Notes: generated by a model from the sequence alone, not told the origin. 64,000 nt of DNA from Ailurus styani (GCA_002007465.1 LNAC01000108.1:3550306-3614305); one strand, 5' to 3'. Shown: positions 20,236 through 31,164, counted from the stretch's first letter. Numbers and translations are program-made.

Positions 20236-21530
20236 AAGTTTTTAGTGTGGTAAAATATACAGATGTTTTACCAGTTTAACCATTGTTAAGGCTACAATTC
20301 AGTGGCATTAAGTACACTGACAATATTGACAATCACCACCATCCATTTCCAGAAACTTTTTATCATCCCCAACAGAAATTCTGTACCCATTAGACAATAA
20401 ATCCCCATTTCTCCCACCTGCTACCTCTTGGAAACCTCTATTTTACCATCTCTGTGAATTTGCCTATTCTAAGTACCTCATATAGGTGGGGTCATACAAT
20501 ACTTATCAATTTGTATCTGATTTATTTCACTTGGCATAATGTTTTCAAGGTTCATTCACATTGTAGCATGTGTCAGAGTGCCGTTCCTTCTGAAAGCTGA
20601 ATAGTGTTCTATTACATGTCTATACCACACATACCTTCTGCTGATGGTTGTCTTCAGACGTCATTTGGTCTGTCTCCACCTTTTGACTATTGTAAATAAT
20701 GTTGCTATGAACATCAGTGTGCAAGTAACTGTTCAAGTCCTTGCTTTCAATTCTTTTGGGTATACACTTAAAAGTAGAATTGCTAGGTCACATGGTAATT
20801 CTCTATTCGGCTTTTTGAGGAACTCCATACTGTTTTCCACAACAGCTGCTCTATTTTATATTTCCACTGGTTTCCAACTTCTCGACATCCTCATCAACAT
20901 CAGTTATTTCCCCTTTTTTGTATTATAGCCATCCTAATTTGTGTGAAGTGGAATCTCATTATGGTTTTGATTTGCATTTCCCTGATTAAGTTGTTGAGCA
21001 TCTTTTCTTGTGCTTGTTGGCCATTTGTATGTCTTGTTTGAAGAAATATCTATTCCAGTCCTTTGCCCATGTTTAAATTGGATTTTTTATTGTTGTTGAG
21101 TTATAGGAGTTCTTTATATATTCTGGATATTAATCACATCTACGATTTGCAAATATTTTCTCCCCTTCTCATGCGTTGTCTTTTTTCTCTTTTAAAAGCA
21201 TTCTTTGACAGACAAAAACTTTTCAATTTTAATGAAGTCCAGTTTGTCTGGGGGTTTTTCCTTGTTGCTGTGTTTTTAATCCTGTATCCAAGAAATCATT
21301 GCCAAATCTAATGTTATGAAAGCTTTCTTCTGTGGTTTCTTCAAAAAGTTCTATAGTTTTAGGTCTTATACTTAGGTCTCCAGCCCACTTTGATTAAATG
21401 TTGTATATGGCATAAGGTAAGGATATAATTTCATTCCTTTGCATGTGGATATCCAGTTTCCCCCATGCCATTTGTCAAACAGACTGTCCTTTCCCCACTG
21501 GAAGTTCTTGAAACCCTTGCCAAAAGTCTT
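20236..21530 (-). mobile_element. Old L1 LINE (L1MA/L1MB-type), antisense, 5' truncated
   Basis: The plus strand carries the antisense of an L1 3' UTR and ORF2 C-terminal region. Landmarks are GGTAAAATATACAGATG, AATTCAGTGGCATTAAGTAC, TTTCACTTGGCATAATG, CTATTGTAAATAATGTTGCT, GTATACACTTAAAAGTAGAA, TGGTTTTGATTTGCATTTCC, TATATATTCTGGATATTAAT and GCATGTGGATATCCAGTTTC. ORF2 is broken by stops and indels, so it is inactive. The right end marks the 5' truncation. Confidence 0.92.
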
Positions 21531-23112
21531 ATATGCTTTTTGTACTATGAAAAATAATAGATTTTAATGCACTCTCTGGATAAATGTGAAAATGAAGCAG
21601 CAATATGTGACACTGGTGTAAATGAGGGTGATGCTATAACCCTATATTCATACAGTGCTTTATGAATGAGGCATCATTACTAGGGTGTTATATCACTAGG
21701 GTGTTATACCACCATGAACATCATATCATAGAGTGGTTTCTATCCACTGTTTCTTGTGATTCCCACCTTACCCCTGTGAGGGAAGCAGAACGGTAATAAA
21801 TAGTCTCCTTATAGAGATAAGCAAAGTTAGGTTCAGAATGTAGCAAGGAAGTAGCAGAACAAAGTGTTTTTTCCACCATCCCATAAAAGGGACAATATCG
21901 GAAATAATGCAACTTTTACACTGAGATCTGGTCCCAATGTCCCTTTTACTGAGAAACTTGTCTGGCTTTACTCATCCTAAAATAGAGATGGTTTACTGCT
22001 CTCTACCTTGAATACAGAGGGAAGCACAGGTAACAAGAGGCAAGAGGCCCACATAGAGCAAACCCAGAAATTAGGGCAAGGACCAAGAGCAGATTTAGAA
22101 TTACCACAGCCTCATCAGGATATTTCCTCAATAATTTTAAAGCCTTAAACATGAAATAGCACATTGATGCCCAACACCTCGTGGCCAGATAAGACTGACG
22201 AAACCGCAGTGGGTGTGGACAGCTGCAGGGACAGGGGGCTGTCTCTACTGTTCCAGGCTTTGGGAGAGGGAAACAGCTGAGCTGGGTTGAATGGAAAGAT
22301 GGCTGTTTACGTTCATTTAGGAGACAGGTACATGTTCCCTGGGATGAAGGTTACTAGGTCCCTACCACGGACAAGATATATCAGGGATGTGCAGATAGAT
22401 AGGCAGTAATCTTTGGGAAGTTTCAAACAGAGTGAAATAAGAAGTAAGAAAGAACTACATTAAGGCAGCCATACAAGGTGCCTTAAGAGTTTCACATGAA
22501 CCTTCGGTAAGGCTGCCCCTCTCCACAAAGGCAAAATCCTGAAGTTCGTCTATAACAATGGCCCCTTGGTTACTCTCCATCGAAAGCCTGCCTGGTGGGT
22601 TTTGTCTCTCTGTACTGAGCCCTCAATATGCAAAACCTCTTCTATATCTTCAAGCACTAAAGGGAAACACAGCCTTCCTGATATAATAATGGGATGGATG
22701 GTGAGGCTATAAATTTATTTGGATTTACGATCTGGCTCTCTCCCTTCCCTCCATCTGTGCCAAACCATCCGGGGACGCTCCTGATTAATCATCTGTGGAA
22801 AAAGTACATTACTGCAAGGTGCATGTTCTCACTCAAGTGCTTTCAACAAGACCCTGGGCGGTTAGTGCTGAGGCTTTCAGGAAAGGAGATGCTCAGAGGG
22901 CATCGAATATTTGGCCTTTCCTGGACCTCACTGATGTCTAAAACCGGAATGGAAAGAAACACCTTCAGGGTCAGGGAGAATCGGAAAGCCACGCAGGCTT
23001 GGCAGTCTAAGCCCCCGTGTGAGGCTGGGCAGCTGTCAATAAAGCCACCTGAATAGGTGCCACTGGGGGCAGGATGCCGTCTAGTCTGTCCCAAGAGGCG
23101 TTAGCCATTCAC
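21531..23112. other. Unique DNA with a tandem duplication, a possible MIR and a candidate CNE
   Basis: At about 21675-21709 a 17-18-bp word (ACTAGGGTGTTAT core) is tandemly duplicated. A decayed antisense MIR-like stretch lies at about 21730-21880. The block at 22680-22850 (GATATAATAATGGGATGGAT, GCTATAAATTTATTTGGATT, then CTGATTAATCATCTGTGG) is unique, contains homeodomain-type words and may be a conserved non-coding element. No gene. Confidence 0.35.
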
Positions 23113-23285
23113 AGGGGGCAGCGAGATGTAGTGGGAAGAGGCAGGCTTTGGAGAAAGACTCGTTCAGATTCTGGTTCTACTGTTTAGTGGGTGAGCCTGA
23201 GGACAGACGGTCTCTGAGTTTCAGATTCCTTTACTAAAAAAGGAGAGAGCCCCTGCAGGGAGACTGGTTGTGGTAATGAATGTCT
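23113..23285 (+). mobile_element. MIR SINE
   Basis: AGCGAGATGTAGTGGGAAGA, GGCAGGCTTTGGAGAAAGAC, TCAGATTCTGGTTCTACTG and 'GTTTCAGATTCCTTTACTAA' follow the 5' two-thirds of MIR. Confidence 0.8.
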
Positions 23286-23324
23286 CAAATGGCTCTGAAT
23301 GAGCGCACCACTAGCCACTCACGC

Positions 23325-24022
23325 CCCCGGGGAATTTCCTTCTCTTGAGCATAAGCTGTACCAAGTGACTTTCCTCTAAGGAAGAGAACATGGCAGAAGT
23401 GATTGGATGGGGGCGCCTGGGTGGCTCAGTGGGTTAAAGCCTCTGCCTTCAGCTCAGGTCATGCATTCAGTTCTCAGGGTCCTGAGATGGAGCCCCGCAT
23501 CAGGTTCCCTGCTTAGCAGGGAGCCTGCTTCCTCCTCTCTCTCTGCCTGCCTCTCTGCCTACTTATAAACTCTCTCTCTCTCTGTCAGATAAATAAATAA
23601 AATCTTTAAAAAAAAAAAAAGAAGTGACGGGATGTCACTTCTGAGGTTAGGTCACAGGACACCGTGACTTCCATCTTGCTTGCCTTCCCTCTTTGCCTCT
23701 TCCCCCTTGCCGTGAGCTGTCCTGTGGAGCAGTCCACAGGACAAGGAACAGAGGGCAGCATCCAGCCCACAGCCCACCAAGAATCCTGCCAACAACCCTA
23801 TAAATGAACTTGGAAACAGTCCCCTCTCCAAGTCAAGCTTTAGTATGGCTGCAGTCTGGCCAACCCCTTACTGCGGCACGTGAGACACCTGAGCTGGAGG
23901 GCCCAGCCAAGCCACCCACAGATTCCCGACTTCCCAGAAACTAGGAGATAATAAGTTATTGTTTCAGATCACTAAATTTGGGGTTAATTTGTTATGCGGC
24001 AATAGATAACTAATGCTGTGGA
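23325..24022 (+). mobile_element. Old MaLR-like LTR, split by CAN-SINE
   Basis: GAACATGGCAGAAGTGATTG, then GATGTCACTTCTGAGGTTAG, GTGACTTCCATCTTGCTTGC, TGAGCTGTCCTGTGGA, GCCAACAACCCTATAAATGA, GAGATAATAAGTTATTGTTT and GCAATAGATAACTAATGC form an LTR-type repeat ending in a typical polyadenylation/3' region. A CAN-SINE occupies 23409-23619. Within it a perfect hairpin is seen at 23719-23742. Confidence 0.6.
23409..23619 (+). mobile_element. CAN-SINE, mustelid-type
   Basis: GGGGGCGCCTGGGTGGCTCA, GTGGGTTAAAGCCTCTGCC, CTGCCTGCCTCTCTGCCTAC and a tail AGATAAATAAATAAAATC with A14. Flanks AGAAGTGATTGGAT (23395-23408) and AGAAGTGACGGGAT (23620-23633) differ at two bases. A small internal insertion (GCATTCAGTTCTCAG) separates the body words. 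Confidence 0.95.
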
Positions 24023-24554
24023 ACGGAGGATTTAATAAGGGACCACGTACAACAGCCAGTCCGTAAGTGGTAGCTATTATCCTTAGCGTGAGATGGACTA
24101 ATTGCCTTCCAATCCATTTGTAGAAAAGATGGTGGTATGAAGATTGGGGGATGGAGGGAGGGAAGGGGATGGCATTTTCCAGGAAATCATGAACTAAGCA
24201 GAAACTAAAAAGAGAAATATAGCCAAATGCCAACTATCTTGTGACATGTGATCATCTCCCTTCTCCATGGTCCCAAAATATTTCATTTGTGTCATGATTA
24301 TAGCACCAGCACGGCTGGTTGTATGTGGAGCCATCGCCCCTTCTCCCTTACCCCGTCCTCAAAGACAGGGACTGAGCCTCCTGCTGCTGAATCCATCACC
24401 ACGTCAAACACAGTACTTTCCAAATAATGATGAGAAGACCCCATAACTGTTCTTCTTCCTGTTTTTAAAGATTATTTTAGTAAGGTTTTCTTTCCATTTT
24501 TTATTCTTATTGAAATTCTTCTCGTCTTTCAAAGTGTAGTTCACAGACGTCTTT
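24023..24554. other. Unassigned; small L2-like piece at 24340-24430
   Basis: CCCGTCCTCAAAGACAGGGA, CTGAGCCTCCTGCTGCTG and GTCAAACACAGTACTTTCCA look like a plus-oriented L2 3' remnant. The rest is unassigned. Confidence 0.35.
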
Positions 24555-24815
24555 CTCTGCACAGTGTCCCTGACTTCTGGCTCTTTCTTCAGCAATAGTC
24601 CCTCTCTCCGTGATCTCCTAAGGAATTATGTGTCCCTCTGGTTAGTAGTTGTCTTCCTGGGCTCTTTGCTAGAATCTGTGTGCTGTCACCGTCTCTCCCT
24701 CTAGATGGCAGCCTCCAGACCCGCAGGGGCAGTCTGTCCTCTTCACCCTCTCAAGCCAAGTGCCCCCTCCAGGCCTGCAGTGGGTTCTCAAAACTAGTGA
24801 CTGAAGGAATAAATT
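24555..24815 (+). mobile_element. L2 3' relic
   Basis: CTGCACAGTGTCCCTGACTT, GTCCCTCTCTCCGTGATCTC, GCTAGAATCTGTGTGCTGTC and CTAGTGACTGAAGGAATAAA keep the order of the L2 3' region, with divergence. Confidence 0.5.
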
Positions 24816-25677
24816 ATTTCAACCAATTCTCTGAGATAGGAAAAACCAAATCTCGGAGAACAAGACGAGGGGGGGAAAGTCAGAAGGGAGGTCCCAAATT
24901 GTAGCAGACTTTTTCAAAGCCACAGGGCACCACAAGTGCCCTCTAACCCAGCCAAGTTTACAGAGCTTATGGGATCCCACGGGTTTCTTTCCTAAGCTGC
25001 GGACCCCTGCTGGCGTTTTCCCCAGGACAAAGAAAATGGAGCTGTGAACACCACCCACCACGAAAGGCAGAGCAGGTAAGAGGATGCAGACAGACTTTGT
25101 TAGAAACATAACTCAGGAGGGTACAATAAACAAGCACTCTTGGAATTCGTTGTCCATGGTGAAGGCCAATCCACGCTCCTCTGCCCGCTCCCTGCTCCCG
25201 CACCCCAATGATCAGGACACAGGTCTGACAGGAATTCACCTCCACACAGAACTCGGTTCTGGGCTAAACAGGAACAAAGCCTCTGGTGATTTCTAGCTCC
25301 CTTCTTGGGCAGGGGAAGCCCAAGATGCCATAAACAGGAGGGGAATGGGAGCGCCAGTGACACTGTGACAGCATTAGGCCATTAATGAAGATGAAGCAGG
25401 GTGATAATTCCCACCACTCACACTGGATGAGAGAATGCCTGTCGCCTTCACAACCCCTCCATCTTGAAGGCAACCTCAACTCAAGGACGGCCGAGCACCA
25501 GGCTGTGGGGGGGATTCAGGTCCCTCCACCTCTGGGGTCCCCAGTTCCTGAGTACAGGGCCTAGGCCTCCTTAGAGGCACCAAGTGAACCATAGGCAGGT
25601 CAGAGTTGAGGCCTCATTGCTTCTGGTGCCCTCATCTCAAAGGCACTGGTCATCAGAATAACCCACCCAGGCTAGGG
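24816..25677. other. Unique DNA, no gene recognised
   Basis: Overlapping ORFs on both strands, up to about 95 codons, have no domain I can identify. No repeat recognised. Confidence 0.4.
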
Positions 25678-25790
25678 ATTGGTCAGTTCCTGCCTGCCTG
25701 GCAGTGCTTAGTCAGCACCCACCTGTTGGGCAGTAGTTGGTTAGCACCTGCCCACATTGGTCAGTACTTGCCTGCTTGGCCTGACTGTCC
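25678..25790. repeat. Degenerate minisatellite, unit about 27 bp, four copies
   Basis: Four successive variants of ATTGGTCAGTNCCTGCCTGC: TTGGTCAGTTCCTGCCTGCC, TTAGTCAGCACCCACCTGTT, TTGGTTAGCACCTGCCCACA and TTGGTCAGTACTTGCCTGCT. It is diverged and so old or slowly turning over. Confidence 0.7.
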
Positions 25791-25999
25791 AGTGCTGTTC
25801 ATGAGCAGCCCTGTGAATTAAGTAATCACAATTGTCAAGGAGGCCTGGGCCTGGAAGAATGGAAGAAAGATAGAATAAGAGAGGAAAGGAACATCCTTCC
25901 CATACTTTACAATTGACAGGGTATTTTAGTATGGCTTCCTTCCTTTGATCTTCCCCATAACACTGGGGGCTAGGTACAGTCAGTCCCCTTTTTTGGAGG

Positions 26000-26140
26000 T
26001 ATTCATTCATTTATTTCACAGACATTTTAGGAGTACCTGTTCTGGGCCCAACTCTTAAGAAGTTCTGTGGGTACAGGGAAGAATAAAACGCAATTCTTGC
26101 TCTCAGAGAGCACAGCTTGACGAGAGAGGAGAGGACATCG
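26000..26140 (-). mobile_element. L2 3' relic
   Basis: GTATTCATTCATTTATTTCA, GAGTACCTGTTCTGGGCCCA, GGTACAGGGAAGAATAAAAC and TCTCAGAGAGCACAGCTTGA form the antisense L2 end. Confidence 0.75.
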
Positions 26141-26149
26141 TCATGCTCA

Positions 26150-26400
26150 TCCTAGTAACAGCCAACATCACTGAGCTCTTCTGCATGCCAGGGACCGTCT
26201 GAGCACCTCATTAGTAAAAACACATTTAATCCTCAGAACAGTTTTGTGAAGTAGGCACAGCAATTATCCTTATTTTACAGATAAGAAAATGAGATCCAGA
26301 AAGCTTGACTACATTCCCCATTCTCTCAGCTAGTAAATGGCAGAGGTAGGATTTGAACCCACGCAGTCTGGTTGTCAAATCTATACCCTTGGGCACCCCA
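26150..26400 (-). mobile_element. MIR SINE, near full length
   Basis: CATTTAATCCTCAGAACAGT, TATTTTACAGATAAGAAAAT, CAGCTAGTAAATGGCAGAGG and 'ATTTGAACCCACGCAGTCTG' form a long antisense MIR. Confidence 0.88.
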
Positions 26401-26949
26401 GACAATCAAGCCCAATATGACATGTTACGTAGCAACTTAGAAATGTCCACCTTACTGTTGTAGTGAAGAGGAATGAGTAAGAGAGAAGATGGGAGAATCT
26501 AGGGCAGGAGGTCATTTAAACAGGGCTCTCCCAGAGTCCCAAAGGCCCATATCACTTCTATTTTCAAGACTACGGTATATTAAATACGTAAAGTCAAAGT
26601 TACAGACTTTTGGTATATTTGAGGCATTTATACTTAACACCTGATTATAATGCATATGTGATATGATGCAATGGAATTGTATTTATCACAAGATAATTCC
26701 AAGATTATGAAAACATATCGACTCGTTGTGCATTTAAGGTTAGACGGTCCAAGCAGACAAGGCTGCATGACAAGCATGATTCTCTTTCGGTTCTGTCAAT
26801 GTATCTCTGTGATTGGATGGAAAGTTTCACTTGCAGTTAAGGTCAAATATTGAAATTCTTTGCCCCCTTGTGATTGAGGAGGGTCTGGGAGCCAAAGGGG
26901 GGGTGTCCCGTGACTGGCCTTGACTTTCCACAATGTCTTGAAGCCAGAC
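26401..26949. other. Unassigned AT-rich unique DNA
   Basis: No gene or named repeat. The region 26570-26870 is AT-rich and unique. Confidence 0.4.
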
Positions 26950-27215
26950 AGGCAATGCAGTCAGTGGCTAAAGAGGACATTTTACAGCAATATTGTAAGA
27001 GTCTGAGTCTCAGTTCTGTCACCTACTAGTTATGTGAACGAATTACTTAAATGATCTTTGCCTCAGTTTCCCCACCCATAAAATAAGGGTACTTATAATA
27101 CCTCGCTCCGAGGTTTCCTGTGAGTATTAAACACATTAGCATATTCAAATTGCTTAAAAATGCACCTGTCATATACCAAGTCCTCAATAAGTGTTCAGCA
27201 TCATTATCTCGAAGA
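26950..27215 (+). mobile_element. MIR SINE
   Basis: TCTCAGTTCTGTCACCTACT, TTGCCTCAGTTTCCCCACCC, CAATAAGTGTTCAGCATCAT and the spacing between them give a near full-length MIR. Confidence 0.85.
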
Positions 27216-27239
27216 AAGAGCAGGGACTTCCAGTATACA

Positions 27240-27480
27240 AAGAGTAAAAATAAATTCTAATAGAAAGAATTGGCATATACAAAGGCACAGTGGTGTGAAA
27301 CTCAAGCAATGTGATGGGGATTGAAAATGACTCCATGTGAGACAGGGAAAGCCCAGGCATAGATGGGGAAAAGCCTTGCACACCGGGGTCAGGCATTAGA
27401 GTGAATGCTCTCTTGAAGATGAGGCCGTTAGTGAATGGTGAGCCTGACCAGAAGTTATGGAGGTTCAGAATTCGAAGTGA
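27240..27480. mobile_element. Old dispersed repeat fragment
   Basis: CATATACAAAGGCACAGTGG, TGTGAAACTCAAGCAATG and TGAGCCTGACCAGAAGTTAT recall the same old non-coding repeat class as at 3941-4372. Low certainty. Confidence 0.35.
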
Positions 27481-27789
27481 TTCACTCAGGCAGCACATGG
27501 AAGAGTTGGAACTCAAAGGTTGATCTGCTGCCTTGAAATTCCATGTTCTCTTCTATCTACAACGATGAACTTGTGTAGCCCTGTCCCCCAGCCCCCCACA
27601 ACCATTTCATCCATCTTCATGTGTGGCAGTGCTTTTTTTCCCCAGGAAGCCACTTCTCCTCAATTCTCAGTCCATACAGCTCAGGTATTGTCACCAAATC
27701 CACCGCAGGGCACCATGTCTGACTCAGGCCCCACCGATCACAGCATCGACCCCCCCCCCCAGAAATCATCTGGATATCATCATCATCAT
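27481..27789. other. Unassigned; C11 homopolymer at 27750-27760
   Basis: A pure run of 11 C (CGAC then C10 then AGAAATC) and a short ATC/CAT tract at 27776-27791. No gene; the two opposing ORFs simply read through these. Confidence 0.5.
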
Positions 27790-27975
27790 CCACATTTTGT
27801 GAGCACTTAACGTGTGCAGGCATGCCTCTAAAAGATTCCCATGCTTTATCTCATTTAATTAAGGGTTAACTTCTAAGTAACCCTTGATAGTAAGCACTAC
27901 TACTTTTTCCATTAGGAAACCAAAGGCATTCTAAATCCAAAGTCCATTTGTTTAACTACCCCATTACACTGCCTC
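27790..27975 (-). mobile_element. MIR SINE
   Basis: CATTTTGTGAGCACTTAACG, TTATCTCATTTAATTAAGGG, TTTTTCCATTAGGAAACCAA and ACCCCATTACACTGCC give the antisense MIR frame, diverged. Confidence 0.6.
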
Positions 27976-28159
27976 CTGCCCATTGGTCTGGAAGGAGACT
28001 GGCACCTCCCAAAAAGGCAGCTCAGGAGAACCACTGGTACAAGCTACTCTCTTATTTCCAGAGTTACTCCATCCCATTTCTTAAAATAAATACAGAAACC
28101 AAACCCACATCATCTTTCTAAACTGAGCTGAGCCTCAAATATGTACTCACTGTGGAAGT

Positions 28160-28262
28160 TGATGAACTCACACATTCATTCCTCAACCATCTATCGCCCT
28201 TCCTGGGCCAGGTCCCATGCATGGCCTTAAGAAGTACAAAGATAATCAGGACAAGAGGTCAG
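28160..28262 (-). mobile_element. L2 3' relic
   Basis: CACACATTCATTCCTCAACC, TTCCTGGGCCAGGTCCCATG and 'CATGGCCTTAAGAAGTACAA' fit the antisense L2 3' end. Confidence 0.55.
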
Positions 28263-28624
28263 CCTCGGGACAAGGGCAAGGGCACCCCATGGTGGAAAGT
28301 CAGACTCTGTAGTGGCTTGTCCTGGAGCAGCTGGTCCTAACCCTGGCCATGGGGCATCAGATACAGAATCTAAACTCTGGCCTGGCTGCTGCCCACATCA
28401 GAGTGGAGCAGCAGGAAAAGTGTAGATGTCAGCCACAAGGGCAGTGTCACCATGTCATAGACCACGCCATGTGACTTGGACCCTACTGGCAAGCTGCTCT
28501 GATACTTTCTAATTTGTACACAAAGCATGATACATCGGGCTTACAAACTACACTCATTTCTTAAAATTACATACAACTCCATAGTCTTCCTTGGAAATTA
28601 AGTTTTAATTTGGTGAATTTTTAA
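28263..28624. other. Unassigned unique DNA
   Basis: No gene or recognisable repeat. Confidence 0.4.
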
Positions 28625-28830
28625 AGCCATGCTCTTTAGCAATTGCAAGAAATGTGAAGGGGAGAGAAAAGCGAAAGTAGCAAATCAAGATCACCCATCA
28701 CCCCACCACTCAGAGGCAACCACTGTTCACCTCCTTCCAATCCTTTCTATATACATTTTTAACACAGTTGAGATCATACTGTATAATCAATTTTGTATCT
28801 CGCTTTTCAGAAATGTGAATTTAAAAGTCA
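28625..28830. mobile_element. Old LINE fragment (L1M-type)
   Basis: ATCACCCATCACCCCACCAC, CTCAGAGGCAACCACTGTTC, 'ATCCTTTCTATATACATTTT', 'GAGATCATACTGTATAATCA' and TTTTGTATCTCGCTTTTCAG match a widespread old L1 non-coding segment. Confidence 0.5.
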
Positions 28831-28899
28831 AGCACCCAAGAACCCCGGCTATCTCATCAACACTTCAGATGCCTCAGAAATGCATTGGAATTTTTAAAA

Positions 28900-29130
28900 A
28901 TTGATTCTACAAATCTCCCCCTCCACGGCTCTTCTGACCGTGTGGGATTTGCAGCAGAATACACACGATATAGACACATCCCCTGAAGTGTAATAGATTT
29001 GAATTGCACACAAGTTGGTGAATGAATGTCTAAATAATTAGGAGGTTAATTAATCTAAAATATAGGAGGATGAGAGAAATTTGAAGCTACGGATTCAACA
29101 GAGAGATCTGCAAGCTTGTTCTGCTAACGA
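28900..29130. promoter_or_regulatory. Candidate conserved non-coding element
   Basis: Unique AT-rich DNA with GTCTAAATAATTAGGAGG, TTAATTAATC and GATTTGAATTGCACAC. The paired TAATTA/TTAATTAA words suit homeodomain factors. The evidence is composition only. Confidence 0.22.
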
Positions 29131-29254
29131 AAACAGAGAGGTGAGAGACGGAGACCATGGAACCTGGTAACACAGCCAGCTGCTCCAATGGGCATCAGAC
29201 TTCCTGGGACCTGTCATCTTGACCGTGTAGTGCTGCTGCTCAAGGAGCCTCCTG

Positions 29255-29520
29255 GCATGCTAAAGCCAGACAATCCAGGTCTAAATTCAGGCTTTGCTGC
29301 TTGTTGACTTTGTGACCTCAGGCAGACTATTTAATATCTCTGAACCTCGGTCTTCTCATCTGTAAACAGTAAATGATAGAACAGTGCCTGCCAAAAAAAA
29401 AAAAAAAAAAAACAGTGCCTGCCTTGTAGTATTGCTGTAAAGATTAGTGAAGCCCATATATGTAAAACATTCCAAACACATAGCAAAACACATAGTAGGA
29501 AATGTTAGCTCTTACTCTCT
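29255..29520 (+). mobile_element. MIR SINE interrupted by a poly(A) insertion
   Basis: AATCCAGGTCTAAATTCAGG, GCTTGTTGACTTTGTGACCT, 'CTTCTCATCTGTAAACAGTA', 'TTGTAGTATTGCTGTAAAGA' and 'ACACATAGTAGGAAATGTTA' follow MIR from end to end. The MIR is continuous if 29393-29423 is removed (see the next entry). Confidence 0.85.
29380..29423 (+). mobile_element. Bare poly(A) insertion with 13-bp target-site duplication
   Basis: AACAGTGCCTGCC (29380-29392) is followed by about 18-20 A and then by AACAGTGCCTGCC again (29411-29423). The host MIR contains this word once. The structure is that of a LINE-mediated retroposition in which only the poly(A) tail was copied. Confidence 0.8.
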
Positions 29521-29539
29521 GGAAAGCAGTATGTCCTAG

Positions 29540-29684
29540 AGCAGTGGCTTTCTCAAATTTTTACCCGTGCAGTGCAGCCCTATTTTCCATCCTACTCTAT
29601 TTCATTTTTGAAAATTCTGGTTGCAACCCATTGAAGTGATTGCATGACTCTACTGGGTCTCAGTTGGCAATCTGAAAAAAATCT
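29540..29684. mobile_element. Possible hAT-type DNA element relic
   Basis: GAGCAGTGGCTTTCTCAAAT at the left and GGTTGCAACCCATTGAAGTG further on resemble MER-type hAT elements with 'CAGTGGTTCTCAAA' ends. The right terminus is not visible. Weak. Confidence 0.35.
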
Positions 29685-29920
29685 AGCCTAATGGAAAACT
29701 CATAGATTCTGGTGTAAAAAGAAAAAAAAAATCCCTGGGGTTAGATCTCACCTCTGCCACTTACTACCCGGGTAAGTATAGGAAAGTTTTTTTGTTTTTA
29801 AAACAATGCAATCTTCAGTTTCCTCATCTACAAAATGAAGACAGTGGCCATCGACGTGTAGGATATGGCACAGGACTCGACACTTGGTGGGTACTCCATC
29901 AGCTGTAGCTTTTGTAATTG
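29685..29920 (+). mobile_element. MIR SINE
   Basis: TAGATCTCACCTCTGCCACT, TACTACCCGGGTAAGTATAG, TCAGTTTCCTCATCTACAAA and GGTGGGTACTCCATCAGCTG match MIR, with a short T/A-rich insertion near 29790. Confidence 0.75.
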
Positions 29921-30634
29921 ATCTGCTCTGCTAGGCAGACAGGACTCCAGGAGAAGCTGGCCCCCATTACCAATGCCTTTGGGACCTCCAAATGCAATTA
30001 CCGCAGGGCTTTGTCTCAGGGCTTGGTGTGGAAGCAGCTTCTGAGGTCTGTGATACCCTTGCTTAACATCATGCTTCCAAGTCCTGCTATTTGGATTTGA
30101 TTTTTTAAAGTACTTCCTTTATTTTAATTCAGACCCCAGGGACCTGGAAAGTACACCACTGCTTTTTCCCAATAAAAATCAGACCAGCAATAAGCATATT
30201 GCATTTGAAATGGTGAAGCTGGGCTCGCCTTCAAAGGACACCGCATTAGGACTTGGCTCACCCCCAGCCTGTGTTCCACAGTCGATTTCCCTGGAGAAAA
30301 CTTGGCCAGAGCCTTACAGGCTGGTGGGCTGAAAGAAACCTTGGCTTCAGCTAACTCTTTTACAACTGGGCTGATGAGACATGAAGAGGAGAGAGAAACC
30401 ATCCAAGCAACACTGATGGCAAATCGAGACTCACACGTGACAACTCATACCCTCACCTGGAAACCCGGCGTAAGTAGGGAGCATCCAGCCCTCTGGGTCC
30501 CCTGAGCCTGACCTAATGAGAGCTCTCCTTCACTCAGCAGGCCCCAGTTATCAGAGGCATTTTTATCCCCGGGGAGAACACTTTCAAAGTTGCTATACTT
30601 ACAAAAACCATTCCAGTAGTAAAAAACTGTTTTA
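29921..30634. other. Unique DNA, no gene recognised
   Basis: Short ORFs of 60-90 codons on both strands at 30120-30505 overlap one another antisense and have no recognisable domain. Confidence 0.4.
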
Positions 30635-30872
30635 AATATATAGTGTTTACTAGATGCATTCTTTGGATTGTTTTAGATATCTTCACTCACTTAATTTTCA
30701 TAGCTCTGTAGATAGAGCCTATTCTCATTATCCCCATTTTAAGGATTATAACATGGAGGCACACAGGGATTAAGTGATTTGCCCAAATTCTCATGGCTAG
30801 AAAGTGATAGCTCTGCGACTTGAACCCAGGCTGACTGGCCCGAGTCTGTGTCCTTTATGACCATTGCCCCTC
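30635..30872 (-). mobile_element. MIR SINE
   Basis: CTCATTATCCCCATTTTAAG, GGATTAAGTGATTTGCCCAA and TGCGACTTGAACCCAGGCTG form a near full-length antisense MIR. Confidence 0.85.
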
Positions 30873-30904
30873 GGTGAGGACATGAATGGTTAGCCCTTCC
30901 TCCG

Positions 30905-31012
30905 GGCTCACCACCATGAGCCAGGCACTGTTGAAAGCCCCTTGTTTGTATTCGCTCATTGACTCCTCACAATAACCATGTGAGATAGATGTAATTACAC
31001 CCATTCCTTGTA
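30905..31012 (-). mobile_element. MIR SINE, partial
   Basis: CATGAGCCAGGCACTGTTGA, AGCCCCTTGTTTGTATTCGC and ACTCCTCACAATAACCATGT give the 3' half of MIR in antisense. Confidence 0.7.
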
Positions 31013-31164
31013 TCGTACTCCACCTGTGCCCAGAGCAGTTTTATCTGGAAACTTTGAGGATGTAGAACCTTGAAGAACCCGCCACCCCAAAACAGCATAG
31101 GAGTCAAAACACCTGAGAGAGAAGGATTTTGTTTTCACTCAGGGTGCCCTCCTGAGTGACAGAG

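Noticed and set aside
20644..21311. Hydrophobic ORFs resembling membrane proteins
   Set aside because: They are antisense readings of an old L1, whose complement is T-rich and so encodes Phe/Leu/Ile runs.
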